This document shows positions 9,027-19,311 of a stretch of 47,849 nucleotides of DNA, in pieces. The notes under the pieces are model-generated. The model had not been told where the DNA came from. It did no database searches and saw only the letters and a list, made by a program, of their open reading frames with translations. Position 1 is the first letter of the stretch; each line of letters begins with the position of its first letter. The DNA comes from Marinibacterium sp. (GTDB lineage Bacteria; Pseudomonadota; Alphaproteobacteria; Rhodobacterales; Rhodobacteraceae): contig JAOXSC010000023.1 of assembly GCA_025800215.1 (NCBI GenBank), positions 1 to 47,849 on the forward strand, in the 5' to 3' direction. The position numbers and the translations under genes were made by a program.

Positions 9027-9045
9027 CAGTAAAATGCATTTACTG
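9027..9045. promoter_or_regulatory. candidate LysR-type operator in divergent promoter
   Basis: The 105-bp gap between the amidohydrolase (start 8972) and the LysR gene (start 9078) holds a perfect inverted repeat, CAGTAAA-ATGCA-TTTACTG. Inside it is T-N11-A (9030 to 9042), the classic LysR-family box. Its place between divergent genes is the usual one for autoregulation plus target activation. No experiment supports it. Confidence 0.6.
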
Positions 9046-9077
9046 TGTCTCAATCGACGCAAAAATGGGGGAATGGG

Positions 9078-10001
9078 ATGAATTTCACGCTCAAACAGCT
9101 GCGCTATTTCGAAGCCGCCCTGCGCTGTGGATCCATCGCCAATGCCTCGGCCGAGCTGGGGATTTCGCAATCGTCGATCACCGCCGCCATCGACGCGATG
9201 GAACAGACGGTCGAAGCCGATCTGTTCCGCCGCATTCCCGCCAAGGGGATCGTGCCCACCGAAACCGGCAAGCAGGTGGGCGAGCGGGTGGTGCGCTTTC
9301 TCGAACAGGCGCGCATTTTTGAGGCAGATCTGATGTCGGTCGGGCGCGATCCCATCGGCACGCTGCGCATGGGCTGCTATGAGCCGACCGCGCCTTATGT
9401 GCTGCCGCCGCTGTTGTCGCGGATCGCCCAGACCTATCCCGCGATCCGTATCGAGCTGGTCGAAGGCAACCTGCAAGAGGTCACCGATCAGCTGCGGTCG
9501 GGCGCGGTGGATGTGACGCTGACCTATCGCCGCGCGCCGGTCCGGGGGCTGCCGTTCGACAGCCTTTTTGTGGCCCGCCCCTGGGCGGTGCTGCCGCTTG
9601 GATCGCCTTTGGCGGGGCGGCAGTCGGTGCGCATGCGTGATCTTGCGCCTTTGCCGATGGTGATGCTGGACATGCCCACAACCGCCCCGTATTTCATGTA
9701 GCTTTTCAAAGATTTAGGGCTAGAGCCGAATGTCGTGCACTCGACCACCTCCAGCACCGTTCTGCGCGGGTTGGTGGCCAGCAATCTGGGTTATTCGATC
9801 CTGAACATCTGCGATGCCAATGACCGCGACGGCAGCAATGGCTATGTGGCGCTGCCCATCGAAGATGATTGCGAGGCGCCGGAATTCGGCGTCGCCTATG
9901 TGGCGGGCCTGGAAGGGTCGGCGCTGGTACAGGCGGTGCGCGAAATCGCAGCCGATCTGGTCACCGAAGGGGCGTTTCAACACCTGCTGCTGCAGCGCTA
10001 A
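9078..10001 (+). pseudogene. LysR-family regulator interrupted by one in-frame amber codon
   Basis: From ATG 9078 (after GGGGGAATGGG) the protein begins MNFTLKQLRYFEAALRCGS, a typical LysR winged helix-turn-helix, then a ligand-binding domain. Codon 208 (9699-9701) is TAG. The same frame continues without any shift through LFKDLGLEPNVVHSTTSS to a stop at 10001, giving 307 codons, exactly a normal LysR length. The piece up to 9701 encodes the DNA-binding domain and one lobe of the effector domain only. The bases around the stop are AT-richer than the rest and include TTA and CTA, codons that are scarce in the neighbouring genes. A single substitution (for example CAG to TAG) would explain it. 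It could equally be a sequencing error. The neighbours (divergent amidohydrolase, downstream importer) are its likely targets. Confidence 0.8.
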
Positions 10002-10048
10002 AGCCCCATTCATGCGACCGGGCTGCGCGCCATAACGCCAAAAAATAG

Positions 10049-10069
10049 TGTTTTGAGCCCCACAAAACA
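10049..10069. promoter_or_regulatory. inverted repeat upstream of ABC importer
   Basis: Arms TGTTTTG and CAAAACA flank a 7-base spacer in the AT-rich 139-bp gap before the binding-protein gene. It lies 72 bp before the ATG at 10141 and fits an operator near the -35 region. The regulator is unknown; the adjacent LysR is the first candidate. Confidence 0.45.
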
Positions 10070-10140
10070 TTGTTTGCTGATGCATCATCCTTCGCTAGCC
10101 TTTTCCCATAAGGGCAAAGACCCAGCTTGGAGGTACTGCA

Positions 10141-11697
10141 ATGAACTGGACAACACGTCTTTTGGGAGCGGCGAGCCTGGCCGCGTTTTCCTGGTCCGCC
10201 GCGCCTGTTCTGGCCGATGGCGGAACGCTGGTGATTGGTACGACGCAAACGCCGCGCCATCTGAACGGGGCGGTGCAATCGGGCGTTGCCACGTCGATCC
10301 CATCGACGCAGATCTTTGCTTCGCCGCTGCGGTATGACGAAGACTGGACGCCCCAGCCCTATCTGGCCGAAAGCTGGGAGGTCAGCGACGATGGGCTGAG
10401 CGTCACGCTCAACCTGGTCGAGGGCGCCACATTCCACGATGGCGCGCCGGTCACATCCGAAGACGTGGCGTTTTCGATCATGACGATCCGGGACAACCAC
10501 CCGTTCAAATCCATGTTCGCGCCTGTCGAAAGCGTCGAAACGCCCGATCCGCAAACCGCCGTAATCAAGCTGTCGCAGCCGCATCCGGCGCTGTTGCTGG
10601 CCCTGTCACCGGCGCTGGCGCCGATCCTGCCCAAACATGTCTATGGCGACGGGCAGGACGTGAAATCGCACCCGGCCAATTCGGCGCCGGTAGGCTCGGG
10701 GCCGTTCATGCTCGAAGAGTTCACCGCAGGCGAAGCGATCATTCTGAAAAAGAACCCCGATTTCTTCATCGACGGCCGTCCGCTGCTGGACGAAATCATC
10801 ATCCGCATCATTACAGACCCCTCGGCGCTGCTGATCGCGATGGAAAATGGCGAAGCGGATCTGTACCCCTATATGTCGGCCAGCACCGACATCCGCAGGC
10901 TGCAGAAAACGGATCATCTGGATCTGACCACCGAAGGCTATGCCGGGATCGGGCCGATCAACTGGCTGGCGTTCAACACCGCCTCGGACAAGCTTAGCGA
11001 TGTGCGGGTGCGTCAGGCCATCGCCTATGCGGTGGATCGCGATTTCATCACCAAGGCGCTGCATCGCGGTGTGTCGACCCCGCAGCGCGGCCCGATCATC
11101 GAAAGCTCGCCCTTCTTTGACGACACGATCCCGACCTATGACGTGGATCTGGACAAGGCCAAGGCGCTGATGGCCGAAGCAGGCTATGCCGACGGGATGG
11201 AACTGACGGTGGATTATATCCCCGCCGGGCCCGAACAGCAAAAGAACCTGGCCGAATACCTCAAGTCGCAGCTCAAGAAGATCGGCATCGACGTGACCGT
11301 GCGTGCCGCCCCCGATTTCCCCACCTGGGCGGGCCGCGTCGGCGGGCATGATTTCGAACTGAGCATGGACATCGTGTTCAACTGGGGCGACCCGGTGATC
11401 GGGGTGCACCGCACCTATCTGTGTTCGAACATCGTCAAGGGCGTGATCTGGTCCAACACCCAGCAATATTGCAATGACCGCGTCGACGAGATCCTGAATG
11501 CCGCCGCGCTGGAAACCGATCCCGAAGCACGCAAGGCGCTTTACTCCGAATTCCAGCAGATCGTCGCGCAGGATGTTCCGGTCTACTGGATCAACGCTCT
11601 GCCCTATCACACGGCCTATGACAAAAAGCTTGTGAACCCGCCCAAAGGCATCTGGGGCGCGTCGCATCCGATGGATCAGCTGAGCTGGTCTGACTGA
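10141..11697 (+). CDS. ABC transporter substrate-binding protein, family 5 (peptide/opine type)
   Basis: A 518-residue periplasmic binding protein. A Sec signal peptide ends at about residue 25 (hydrophobic core, then APVLADGG). The mature part has the family-5 features: PYLAESWEVSDDGLSVT, TFHDGAPVTSEDVAFS, VRQAIAYAVDR. The start follows GGAGGTACTGCA. It is the first gene of a five-gene importer on the plus strand and delivers its ligand to the permeases below. Family 5 members carry oligopeptides, opines, glutathione, nickel or amide compounds; the ligand cannot be told from sequence, but the linked amidohydrolase suggests an amide-containing compound. Confidence 0.93.
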   Translation: MNWTTRLLGAASLAAFSWSAAPVLADGGTLVIGTTQTPRHLNGAVQSGVATSIPSTQIFASPLRYDEDWTPQPYLAESWEVSDDGLSVTLNLVEGATFHDGAPVTSEDVAFSIMTIRDNHPFKSMFAPVESVETPDPQTAVIKLSQPHPALLLALSPALAPILPKHVYGDGQDVKSHPANSAPVGSGPFMLEEFTAGEAIILKKNPDFFIDGRPLLDEIIIRIITDPSALLIAMENGEADLYPYMSASTDIRRLQKTDHLDLTTEGYAGIGPINWLAFNTASDKLSDVRVRQAIAYAVDRDFITKALHRGVSTPQRGPIIESSPFFDDTIPTYDVDLDKAKALMAEAGYADGMELTVDYIPAGPEQQKNLAEYLKSQLKKIGIDVTVRAAPDFPTWAGRVGGHDFELSMDIVFNWGDPVIGVHRTYLCSNIVKGVIWSNTQQYCNDRVDEILNAAALETDPEARKALYSEFQQIVAQDVPVYWINALPYHTAYDKKLVNPPKGIWGASHPMDQLSWSD

Positions 11698-11715
11698 TCC
11701 CCTTTGGTTCCCAGC

Positions 11716-11743
11716 GGGGCAAAGGGCGCTGACCCTTTGCCCC
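11716..11743 (+). other. intercistronic stem-loop between binding protein and permease
   Basis: Perfect 11-base arms GGGGCAAAGGG and CCCTTTGCCCC enclose a 6-base loop, in the 62-bp gap between the binding-protein stop (11697) and the first permease (11760). There is no T-tract. Such hairpins protect the upstream message and help make the binding protein in excess of the membrane subunits. Confidence 0.65.
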
Positions 11744-11759
11744 AGTCAGGCAAGAGATC

Positions 11760-12734
11760 ATGGATTTCATCTATATCATCAAACGCCTCTTTTACGGTGT
11801 GCTGCTGATGCTCGGGGTGGTGGTGCTGAACTTTCTGCTGATCCGCCTGGCACCGGGGGATCCGGCGGTGGTGATCGCGGGCGAAATGGGCGGCGCCACC
11901 GAAGCGATGCTGGAAAGCATCCGCGAAGAATACGGGCTCAACAAACCCGTGCTGACCCAGCTTGGCATCTATGTGGCCAATGTGGCGCGGTTCGATCTGG
12001 GGCAGAGCTTTTTCTTCAACCAGCCGGTCACGACCCTGATCGGTCACCGCATCGGCCCGACCATCCTGCTGGTGCTGACGGCACAGATCCTGGCGATCGT
12101 GCTGGGGGTGGTCATGGGGGTGGTGTCGGCCCGCAAACCCAACGGGGTGACCAGCGCCATCGTGTCGGTCTTTGCCACCATCGGCTATGCGGTGCCGGTG
12201 TTCTGGACGGGGATCATGCTGATCATCCTGTTTGCATCGGTGCTGCCGGTCTTTCCGGTCGAAGGCATGACATCGGTGCGGCTGCGCGATGCCGGGCTGC
12301 TGGTGCGGACGCTGGATGTGCTGCACCACCTGGTGCTGCCGGCCTTCACGCTGGCGATCATCTATCTTGCGCAGTATTCGCGCCTGTCGCGCGCGTCGAT
12401 GCTCGAAGTGCTGGGGTCCGATTACATCCGCACCGCGCGGGCCAAGGGCGCATCCGAACGCTCGGTCCTGTTCAAACACGCGCTGCGCAACGCCGCGCTG
12501 CCGATCCTGACGGTGGCGGGGCTGCAATTCGGCAACCTGATTTCCGGCGCGCTGCTGGTGGAAACCGTGTTCAACTGGCCCGGCATGGGGCGGCTGGCCT
12601 TCGATTCCATCCTGCGGCGCGACTATCCGACAACCATGGGGGTGCTGTTCTTTGCCTCTTTCATGGTGGTGATCGCCAACATCCTGACGGATCTGAGCTA
12701 TAAGCTTGCCGATCCGCGACTGCGGGGGCGCTGA
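11760..12734 (+). CDS. ABC transporter permease, DppB type
   Basis: A 324-residue inner-membrane protein with about six membrane segments. The N-terminus (LLIRLAPGDPAVVIAGE) and the EAA loop near residue 225 (DYIRTARAKGASERSVLFKH) are typical of the DppB/OppB subunit. It forms the translocation channel together with the next gene product. The stop codon overlaps the next start by one base (TGATG). Part of the 10141-15566 operon. Confidence 0.93.
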   Translation: MDFIYIIKRLFYGVLLMLGVVVLNFLLIRLAPGDPAVVIAGEMGGATEAMLESIREEYGLNKPVLTQLGIYVANVARFDLGQSFFFNQPVTTLIGHRIGPTILLVLTAQILAIVLGVVMGVVSARKPNGVTSAIVSVFATIGYAVPVFWTGIMLIILFASVLPVFPVEGMTSVRLRDAGLLVRTLDVLHHLVLPAFTLAIIYLAQYSRLSRASMLEVLGSDYIRTARAKGASERSVLFKHALRNAALPILTVAGLQFGNLISGALLVETVFNWPGMGRLAFDSILRRDYPTTMGVLFFASFMVVIANILTDLSYKLADPRLRGR

Positions 12735-13608
12735 TGGACAGCCAACCAACCCAACCCCAGATCGCCGCCCAAAGCCCTGCGCGCGAAGCCTGGATCATGT
12801 TCCGGCGCAACGTGCCTGCGGTGATCGGGGTGATCCTGCTGGTGCTGATCGTGGGGGCGACGCTTTATGGCAGCCTGTTTTATCAGGGGGATGCGTTTTC
12901 CATTGTCTGGGCCCCGCACGAGCCGCCCGGCGTGACGCCCGAATTCCCGCTGGGCACCGATTATCTGGGCCGGGACATCGTGGCCGGGCTGCTCACGGGT
13001 GGCGGGCCGACGCTGGCCGTGGGGCTGGCGGCGGCGGCGATCACCATGGTGATCGGCGTCAGCTTTGGGGCGCTGGCGGGGTTTTATGGCGGGTGGGTGG
13101 ACAACCTGCTGATGCGGATCACCGAATTCTTTCAGGTGCTGCCCGCGCTGCTGTTTGCCATGGTGCTGGTGACGCTGTTTTCACCGTCGCTCTTTACCAT
13201 CGCGATGGCGATCGGCGTGGTCAGCTGGCCACAGACCGCGCGCCTGACGCGGGCCGAATTCATGAAGATCCGCGAACTGGAATACGTCACCGCCGCCCGC
13301 GCCATCGGGGCCCGCAACCGGCGCATCATCTGGACGGTGATCCTGCCCAATGCCGCGCCGCCGCTGATCGTGTCGGCGACGCTGACCATCGGTGTGGCCA
13401 TCCTGTTCGAAGCCGGCCTGTCCTTTCTGGGCCTCGGAGATCCCAATGTCATGAGCTGGGGCCTGATGATCGGGGCCAATCGCGAATACATCCTTGATGC
13501 CTGGTGGCCGGTCACATTTCCGGGCCTTGCGATCTTTTTCACCGTCTTTGCGGTGTCGCTGATCGGGGACGGGCTGAATGACGCATTCAATCCAAAGCTG
13601 AGGGAACG

Positions 13609-13612
<4 letters not shown>
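12734..13612 (+). CDS. ABC transporter permease, DppC type
   Basis: A 292-residue permease with an N-terminal cytoplasmic tail, a first membrane segment near 30-50, the loop FPLGTDYLGRDIVAGLL characteristic of DppC/OppC, and an EAA motif near 185 (EYVTAARAIGARNRRIIWT). It pairs with the DppB-type subunit. It starts one base inside the previous stop and ends in a 4-base ATGA overlap with the ATPase gene, so translation is coupled along the operon. Confidence 0.93.
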
Positions 13613-14579
<967 letters not shown>

Positions 14580-14583
<4 letters not shown>

Positions 14584-15566
14584 CTGCCCCGCTGCTGGAT
14601 GTGCGCGACCTGACGGTGCGCTTTGCCCTGCCCAAACCATCGCTTTTTGCCCCGCGCCCGCATCTTGAGGCGGTGCGTCAGGTGTCCTTCCGGCTGGATG
14701 CCGGCAAGGCCTTTGGCATTGTCGGAGAAAGCGGGTCGGGCAAGACCACCACCGCCATGGCTGCGATCCGGCTGACGCGGGCGTCGGGTGGGCAGGTGCT
14801 GCTGGACGGCGAAGATCTGCTGCAGCTTGATGACGAGGCGATGCGCGGCAAACGCCGCGATGTGCAGCTGATCTTTCAGGATCCCTATTCATCGCTGAAC
14901 CCGCGCGCGCGGGTGGTGGACATCGTGCGCGAACCGATGGACCTGATGGAGATCGGAACCCCTCAGGACAGGCTCGACCGTGTGCGCGAACTCTTTGAAC
15001 TGGTGGGGCTGCGGCCCGATCAGCTCAACCTGTTTCCGCATCAGTTTTCCGGCGGGCAGCGCCAGCGCATTTCCATCGCCCGCGCGCTGACCACGAACCC
15101 CAAGCTGCTGGTCTGTGACGAACCGGTCTCGGCGCTGGATGTGGCGATTCAGGCGCAGATCCTGAACCTGCTGGCCGATCTCAAGGACCGGCTGGGGCTG
15201 AGCTATCTGTTCATCTCGCATGATCTGGGCGTGGTGCGCCATGTCTGCGATCATGTGGCGGTGATGTATCTGGGCAAGATCGTGGAAAGCGGGCCGACGG
15301 ACGCGCTGTTCGAGGCGCCCCAGCACCCTTACACCCAGGCGCTGCTGGCCGCGGCCCCATCGCTGGCGCGGCGCAAATCGCGCGGCTATGTGCGCCCGCT
15401 CAAGGTGTCGGGGGATCCGCCCAGCCCGATCAACCCGCCGCCCGGCTGTGCCTTTGCCGAACGCTGCCCGCGCGCGGGAGACATCTGTCGCAGCACACCG
15501 CCTGAACTGGCCCGCAGCGGCGCTGTCGACATCGCCTGCCATTTCCCCGGCCCGCCCGAGGTCTGA
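14580..15566 (+). CDS. ABC transporter ATP-binding protein, DppF type
   Basis: A 328-residue ATPase with Walker A GESGSGKTT, Q-loop FQDPYSSLNPR, signature FSGGQRQR, Walker B LLVCDEPVSALD and a C-terminal Cys motif (GCAFAERCPRAGDIC). An N-terminal insertion (PKPSLFAPRPHLEAV) precedes the Walker A segment, as in other DppF subunits. It is the last gene of the importer operon. The next gene (paaA) starts 158 bp later with its own apparent promoter. Confidence 0.94.
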
Positions 15567-15608
15567 GCGCCGCAGCACGCCGGCCCGGTACGCGGCTGGT
15601 CGCAACAT

Positions 15609-15644
15609 GTTACGGAAATCAGACCGTCGCCCGCGCTCTGTAAC
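15609..15644. promoter_or_regulatory. inverted repeat upstream of the paaABCDE promoter
   Basis: GTTACGGA (15609-15616) and TCTGTAAC (15637-15644) form 8-base arms with one mismatch, centred about 100 bp upstream of the paaA start. The distance suits an upstream activator or repressor site. PaaX-family or LysR-family binding are both possible; sequence alone does not decide. Confidence 0.4.
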
Positions 15645-15650
15645 TTTTCC

Positions 15651-15692
15651 TTGCGCGAGTCACCCCTTTGCCGATACCCTGACCATGCGGTC
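15651..15692 (+). promoter_or_regulatory. candidate paaA promoter with GACC-N4-GGTC operator
   Basis: TTGCGC (15651-15656) and TACCCT (15675-15680) are separated by 18 bases and could be -35 and -10 elements. Immediately after them, GACCATGCGGTC (15681-15692) is a palindrome covering the expected start of transcription. The same 12-base form (9 of 12 identical) occurs in the paaG/paaZ divergent promoter at 23936. Consistent with one TetR-type repressor acting on both. Confidence 0.5.
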
Positions 15693-15724
15693 GATGAATG
15701 ACCGCCCGGGAGGAGGAGACCGGC

Positions 15725-16702
15725 ATGTATGCCCAGATGGTGAAATCCGAAGCGAGCAAGGACGATCCCGACAAGCTTGCCGCGTTCCAGGCGCGGATTG
15801 ATGCGGGCGACAAGATCGAGCCCAAGGACTGGATGCCCGCAGGCTATCGCAAAACGCTGATCCGCCAGATCGGCCAGCACGCCCATTCCGAGATCGTCGG
15901 CCAGCTGCCCGAAGGCAACTGGATCACCCGCGCGCCCACGCTCGAACGCAAGGCGATCCTGCTGGCCAAGGTGCAGGACGAGGCAGGGCATGGTCTCTAT
16001 CTCTACTGCGCGGCCGAAACGCTGGGCGTCAGCCGCGATGAGCTGACCGAAATGCTGCTCGACGGGCGGATGAAATATTCGTCCATCTTCAACTATCCCA
16101 CGCTGACATGGGCCGATATGGGGGCGGTCGGCTGGCTGGTCGATGGCGCGGCCATCATGAACCAGGTGCCGCTGCAGCGCACATCCTTCGGGCCCTATTC
16201 GCGCGCCATGATCCGCATCTGCAAGGAAGAGTCGTTTCACCAGCGTCAGGGCTACGACATCATGATGAAGATGTGTCAGGGCACGGACGCGCAAAAGCGC
16301 ATGGCTCAGGATGCCATGAACCGCTTTTGGTATCCCGCGCTGATGATGTTCGGCCCCTCTGACAAGGACAGCGTGCATTCCGCCCAGAGCATGACGTGGA
16401 AGATCAAGATGAACACCAATGACGAGCTGCGCCAGAAATTCGTCGATCAGACGGTGCCGCAGGCCGAATATCTGGGGCTGACCATCCCCGATCCCGATCT
16501 GGTCTGGAACGACGACAAGGGCGGGTATGACTTTTCCGAACCCGACTGGTCGGAATTCTTTGATGTGATCCAGGGCAACGGGCCGTGCAACACCGAACGG
16601 CTGGCCGCGCGCAACAAGGCCTGGGATGACGGGGCCTGGGTGCGCGACGGTCTGATGGCCCATGCCGAAAAACGTGCCGCACGAAAGGTCGCCGCAGAAT
16701 GA
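15725..16702 (+). CDS. paaA: 1,2-phenylacetyl-CoA epoxidase subunit PaaA
   Basis: A 325-residue catalytic subunit of the multicomponent oxygenase that turns phenylacetyl-CoA into its ring 1,2-epoxide. The di-iron ligands appear as two ExxH motifs, VQDEAGHG (near residue 90) and [10 protein letters not shown] (near 175). Sequence from [23 protein letters not shown] onward, given here only by its start, is typical of PaaA. The ATG at 15725 follows GGGAGGAGGAG and is preferred to the in-frame ATG at 15698. paaB starts in a 4-base overlap. Catalysis requires PaaC as structural partner and electrons from PaaE. Confidence 0.97.
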   Translation: MYAQMVKSEASKDDPDKLAAFQARIDAGDKIEPKDWMPAGYRKTLIRQIGQHAHSEIVGQLPEGNWITRAPTLERKAILLAKVQDEAGHGLYLYCAAETLGVSRDELTEMLLDGRMKYSSIFNYPTLTWADMGAVGWLVDGAAIMNQVPLQRTSFGPYSRAMIRICKEESFHQRQGYDIMMKMCQGTDAQKRMAQDAMNRFWYPALMMFGPSDKDSVHSAQSMTWKIKMNTNDELRQKFVDQTVPQAEYLGLTIPDPDLVWNDDKGGYDFSEPDWSEFFDVIQGNGPCNTERLAARNKAWDDGAWVRDGLMAHAEKRAARKVAAE

Positions 16703-17016
16703 ACACGCCAGCCGAGACCGCCAGCACCCCCAAACGCCGCGAATGGCCCCTGTGGGAGGTCTTTATCCGGGGCCAGCACGGCCTGAACCACCGCCATGTG
16801 GGCAGCCTGCATGCGCCCGATGCCGAGATGGCGATCAAGAACGCCCGCGATGTCTATACCCGCCGCAACGAAGGCGTCAGCATCTGGGTCGTCGAAGCGC
16901 GCCATATCGCGGCCTCGTCCCCGTCGGACAAGGGCCCGCTGTATGAGCCTTCGGAATCCAAGGTCTATCGCCACCCGAGCTTTTTCGACATCCCCGAGGA
17001 TGTGGGGGCGATGTGA
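16699..17016 (+). CDS. paaB: 1,2-phenylacetyl-CoA epoxidase subunit PaaB
   Basis: A 105-residue small subunit. The core [10 protein letters not shown] and [18 protein letters not shown] is diagnostic. PaaB is needed for the assembled epoxidase and is thought to bridge PaaAC heterodimers; it has no cofactor motif. It overlaps paaA and paaC by 4 bases each, so its synthesis is tied to theirs. Confidence 0.96.
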   Translation: MNTPAETASTPKRREWPLWEVFIRGQHGLNHRHVGSLHAPDAEMAIKNARDVYTRRNEGVSIWVVEARHIAASSPSDKGPLYEPSESKVYRHPSFFDIPEDVGAM

Positions 17017-17771
17017 TGCGTGACGCTCTGTTCGAATTCCTCTGCCGGATGGGGGACAACACGCTGGTTCTGGGGCATCGCGTCAGCGAATGGTGCGGCC
17101 ATGCCCCGGTTCTGGAAGAAGACATCGCGCTGGCGAATACCGCGCTGGATCTGATCGGGCAGACCCAGATGTGGCTGGGCCTCGCGGCCGAGGTCGAGGG
17201 CGCAGATCGCAGCGCCGATGATCTGGCGATGCTGCGCGACGTGTGGGATTTTCGCAATCTGCTGCTGGTCGAACAGCCCAATGGCGATTTCGGCCAGACC
17301 ATGATGCGCCAGTTCCTGTTCGACGCCTGGCACCTGCTGATGCTGCAGGCCCTGACGGATTCGACCGATACGCGCATCGCCGCGATCGCCGCCAAGGCGG
17401 TGAAAGAGGCGCAGTATCATCTGGAGCGCTCCGCCGACACGGTGATCGGGCTGGGCGACGGCACCGCCGAAAGCCACCGGCGGATGCAGGCGGCGCTGGA
17501 TCTGCTCTGGCCCTATGTGGGCGAAATGTTCGTCGCGGATGCGGTGGATGACAGCCTGTGCGCGGCCGGGATCGCGCCCGACCCTGCGACGCTGCGCGCG
17601 GCCTATGAGGCCCGGATCCAGACGGTCATGGCCGAGGCCACCCTGACCCTGCCCGACACCGGTTTTGCCCATCAGGGCGGTCGCACCGGGCGGCAGCACA
17701 GCGAACATCTGGGCCACCTGCTGACGCAGATGCAGTGGCTGCAGCGCGCCTATCCCGGAGCGACCTGGTAG
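17013..17771 (+). CDS. paaC: 1,2-phenylacetyl-CoA epoxidase subunit PaaC
   Basis: A 252-residue ferritin-like subunit related to PaaA but lacking the full metal-ligand set; it forms the structural partner of PaaA. Marker segments are GDNTLVLGHRVSEWCGHAP, LANTALDLIGQTQMWL and KEAQYHLERS. There are two possible ATGs (17013 and 17016); both lie in the overlap with paaB. paaD follows with a single base between stop and start. Confidence 0.96.
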   Translation: MMRDALFEFLCRMGDNTLVLGHRVSEWCGHAPVLEEDIALANTALDLIGQTQMWLGLAAEVEGADRSADDLAMLRDVWDFRNLLLVEQPNGDFGQTMMRQFLFDAWHLLMLQALTDSTDTRIAAIAAKAVKEAQYHLERSADTVIGLGDGTAESHRRMQAALDLLWPYVGEMFVADAVDDSLCAAGIAPDPATLRAAYEARIQTVMAEATLTLPDTGFAHQGGRTGRQHSEHLGHLLTQMQWLQRAYPGATW

Positions 17772-17772
17772 G

Positions 17773-18231
17773 ATGGCACCGGATCTGGCGCAGATCTGGG
17801 ACTGGCTTGATCAGGTGCCCGACCCCGAGATCCCGGTGATCTCGGTGGTGGATCTGGGTATCGTGCGCGACGTGGCCTGGGATGGAGACATGCTCGATGT
17901 GGTGGTGACCCCCACCTATTCGGGCTGCCCCGCAACCACGGTGATCGCGCTGGACATCGAAACCGCGCTGCGGGATCGCGGGCTGGACCGGGTCCGTATC
18001 AGCACGCGCATCGCGCCGCCCTGGACCACCGACTGGCTCAGCGACAAGGGGCGCGCACGGCTGGAAGACTACGGCATTGCCCCGCCCCGCCCGGCGGGCG
18101 GACCCGAACGCTGCCCGCGCTGCCGCAGCACTGATCTGGCGCGGGTCAGCCAGTTCGGATCGACCCCGTGCAAGGCGCATTGGCGCTGCAACACCTGTCT
18201 GGAACCCTTCGACTATTTCAAATGTATCTGA
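17773..18231 (+). CDS. paaD: phenylacetate degradation protein PaaD (DUF59/MIP18-like)
   Basis: A 152-residue protein with an N-terminal MIP18/DUF59 domain (VPDPEIPVISVVDLGIVRDV, YSGCPAT) and a C-terminal four-cysteine cluster (CPRC near 115 and CNTCLEPFDYFKC at the end). The family acts in iron-sulphur or di-iron centre assembly for the epoxidase. Order and spacing (after paaC, 12 bp before paaE) match the standard paaABCDE operon. Confidence 0.95.
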   Translation: MAPDLAQIWDWLDQVPDPEIPVISVVDLGIVRDVAWDGDMLDVVVTPTYSGCPATTVIALDIETALRDRGLDRVRISTRIAPPWTTDWLSDKGRARLEDYGIAPPRPAGGPERCPRCRSTDLARVSQFGSTPCKAHWRCNTCLEPFDYFKCI

Positions 18232-18243
18232 GGAGCACCCGCC

Positions 18244-19311
18244 ATGGCCCGTTTCCACGATCTGACCGTGACCGATGTGCAAAAGACGATCCGCGACGCC
18301 GTTGTGGTGACGCTGGACCCCGGTTCTGACACGGCCTTTGACTTTGTGCAGGGCCAGTACCTGACCTTTCGCCGCGACTTTGACGGGACCGAGCTGCGCC
18401 GGTCCTATTCGATCTGCACCGGGCAGGGTGAGGGCCGGTTGCAGGTGGGGATCAAAAAGGTCGATGGCGGCGCCTTTTCCACCTGGGCCAACGAAAACCT
18501 GAAACCCGGCATGGTGCTGCAGGCGATGCCGCCCATGGGCAATTTCCATACCCCCCTGGATCCGGCGCAGGCGCGCAACTATCTGGGGTTTGCGGGCGGG
18601 TCCGGCATCACCCCGGTGCTGTCGATCCTGCGCACCGTGCTGGCGCAAGAGCCGCTCAGCACCTTTACGCTGGCCTATGCCAACCGGGGCGTGAACACGA
18701 TCATGTTCCGAGAAGAGTTGGAAGATCTCAAGAACCGCTATATGGGTCGGCTGACCCTGATCCATGTGCTGGAACATGACGCGCAGGACATCGACCTGTT
18801 CACCGGCCGCATCGACGAAGCCAAATGCGCCGCGCTGTTCGAACGCTGGATCGATATTGCCAGCATCGACACCGCCTTTATCTGCGGGCCCGAGCCGATG
18901 ATGCTGGGCATTGCTGCGGCCCTGCGCGATCACGGGCTGGATGACGATCAGATCAAGTTCGAACTGTTCGCATCATCCCAGCCCGGACGGCTGCAGCGCC
19001 GGGCTGCAAGCGTGGCACAGGATGCCGCCAACAATGCGGTGGCGGCCACGGTCACGCTGGACGGTGCGTCGCGCAGCTTTGAGATGACGGCCGATATGTC
19101 GATCCTCGAAGCGGCTTTGGGCAATGCCATGGATGCGCCCTATTCCTGTCAGGCGGGGGTCTGTTCGACCTGCAAATGCAAGCTGCTGGAGGGCGAAGTT
19201 GAAATGGCCGCCAACCATGCTCTTGAAGATTACGAGGTCGAGCGCGGCTATATCCTGTCCTGCCAGTCCTACCCGCTTGGCGACCGGGTGGTGGTCGATT
19301 TCGATCAGTAA
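18244..19311 (+). CDS. paaE: phenylacetyl-CoA epoxidase reductase PaaE
   Basis: A 355-residue NADPH-dependent reductase that feeds electrons to the epoxidase. Domains in order: FAD-binding (RRSYSICTG near 60), NAD(P)-binding (GFAGGSGITPVLSI near 120; CGPEPM near 220) and a C-terminal plant-type 2Fe-2S ferredoxin (YSCQAGVCSTCKCKL with a fourth Cys in ILSCQ). The start at 18244 follows GAGGAGCACCCGCC. Its last bases overlap by 7 the convergent LysR gene on the other strand, so there is no room for a separate terminator between them. Confidence 0.96.
   Translation: MARFHDLTVTDVQKTIRDAVVVTLDPGSDTAFDFVQGQYLTFRRDFDGTELRRSYSICTGQGEGRLQVGIKKVDGGAFSTWANENLKPGMVLQAMPPMGNFHTPLDPAQARNYLGFAGGSGITPVLSILRTVLAQEPLSTFTLAYANRGVNTIMFREELEDLKNRYMGRLTLIHVLEHDAQDIDLFTGRIDEAKCAALFERWIDIASIDTAFICGPEPMMLGIAAALRDHGLDDDQIKFELFASSQPGRLQRRAASVAQDAANNAVAATVTLDGASRSFEMTADMSILEAALGNAMDAPYSCQAGVCSTCKCKLLEGEVEMAANHALEDYEVERGYILSCQSYPLGDRVVVDFDQ

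Noticed and set aside
8973..9476. Upstream extension of the amidohydrolase frame
   Set aside because: It would overlap the LysR coding region on the other strand, and the sequence does not resemble any amidohydrolase N-terminus.
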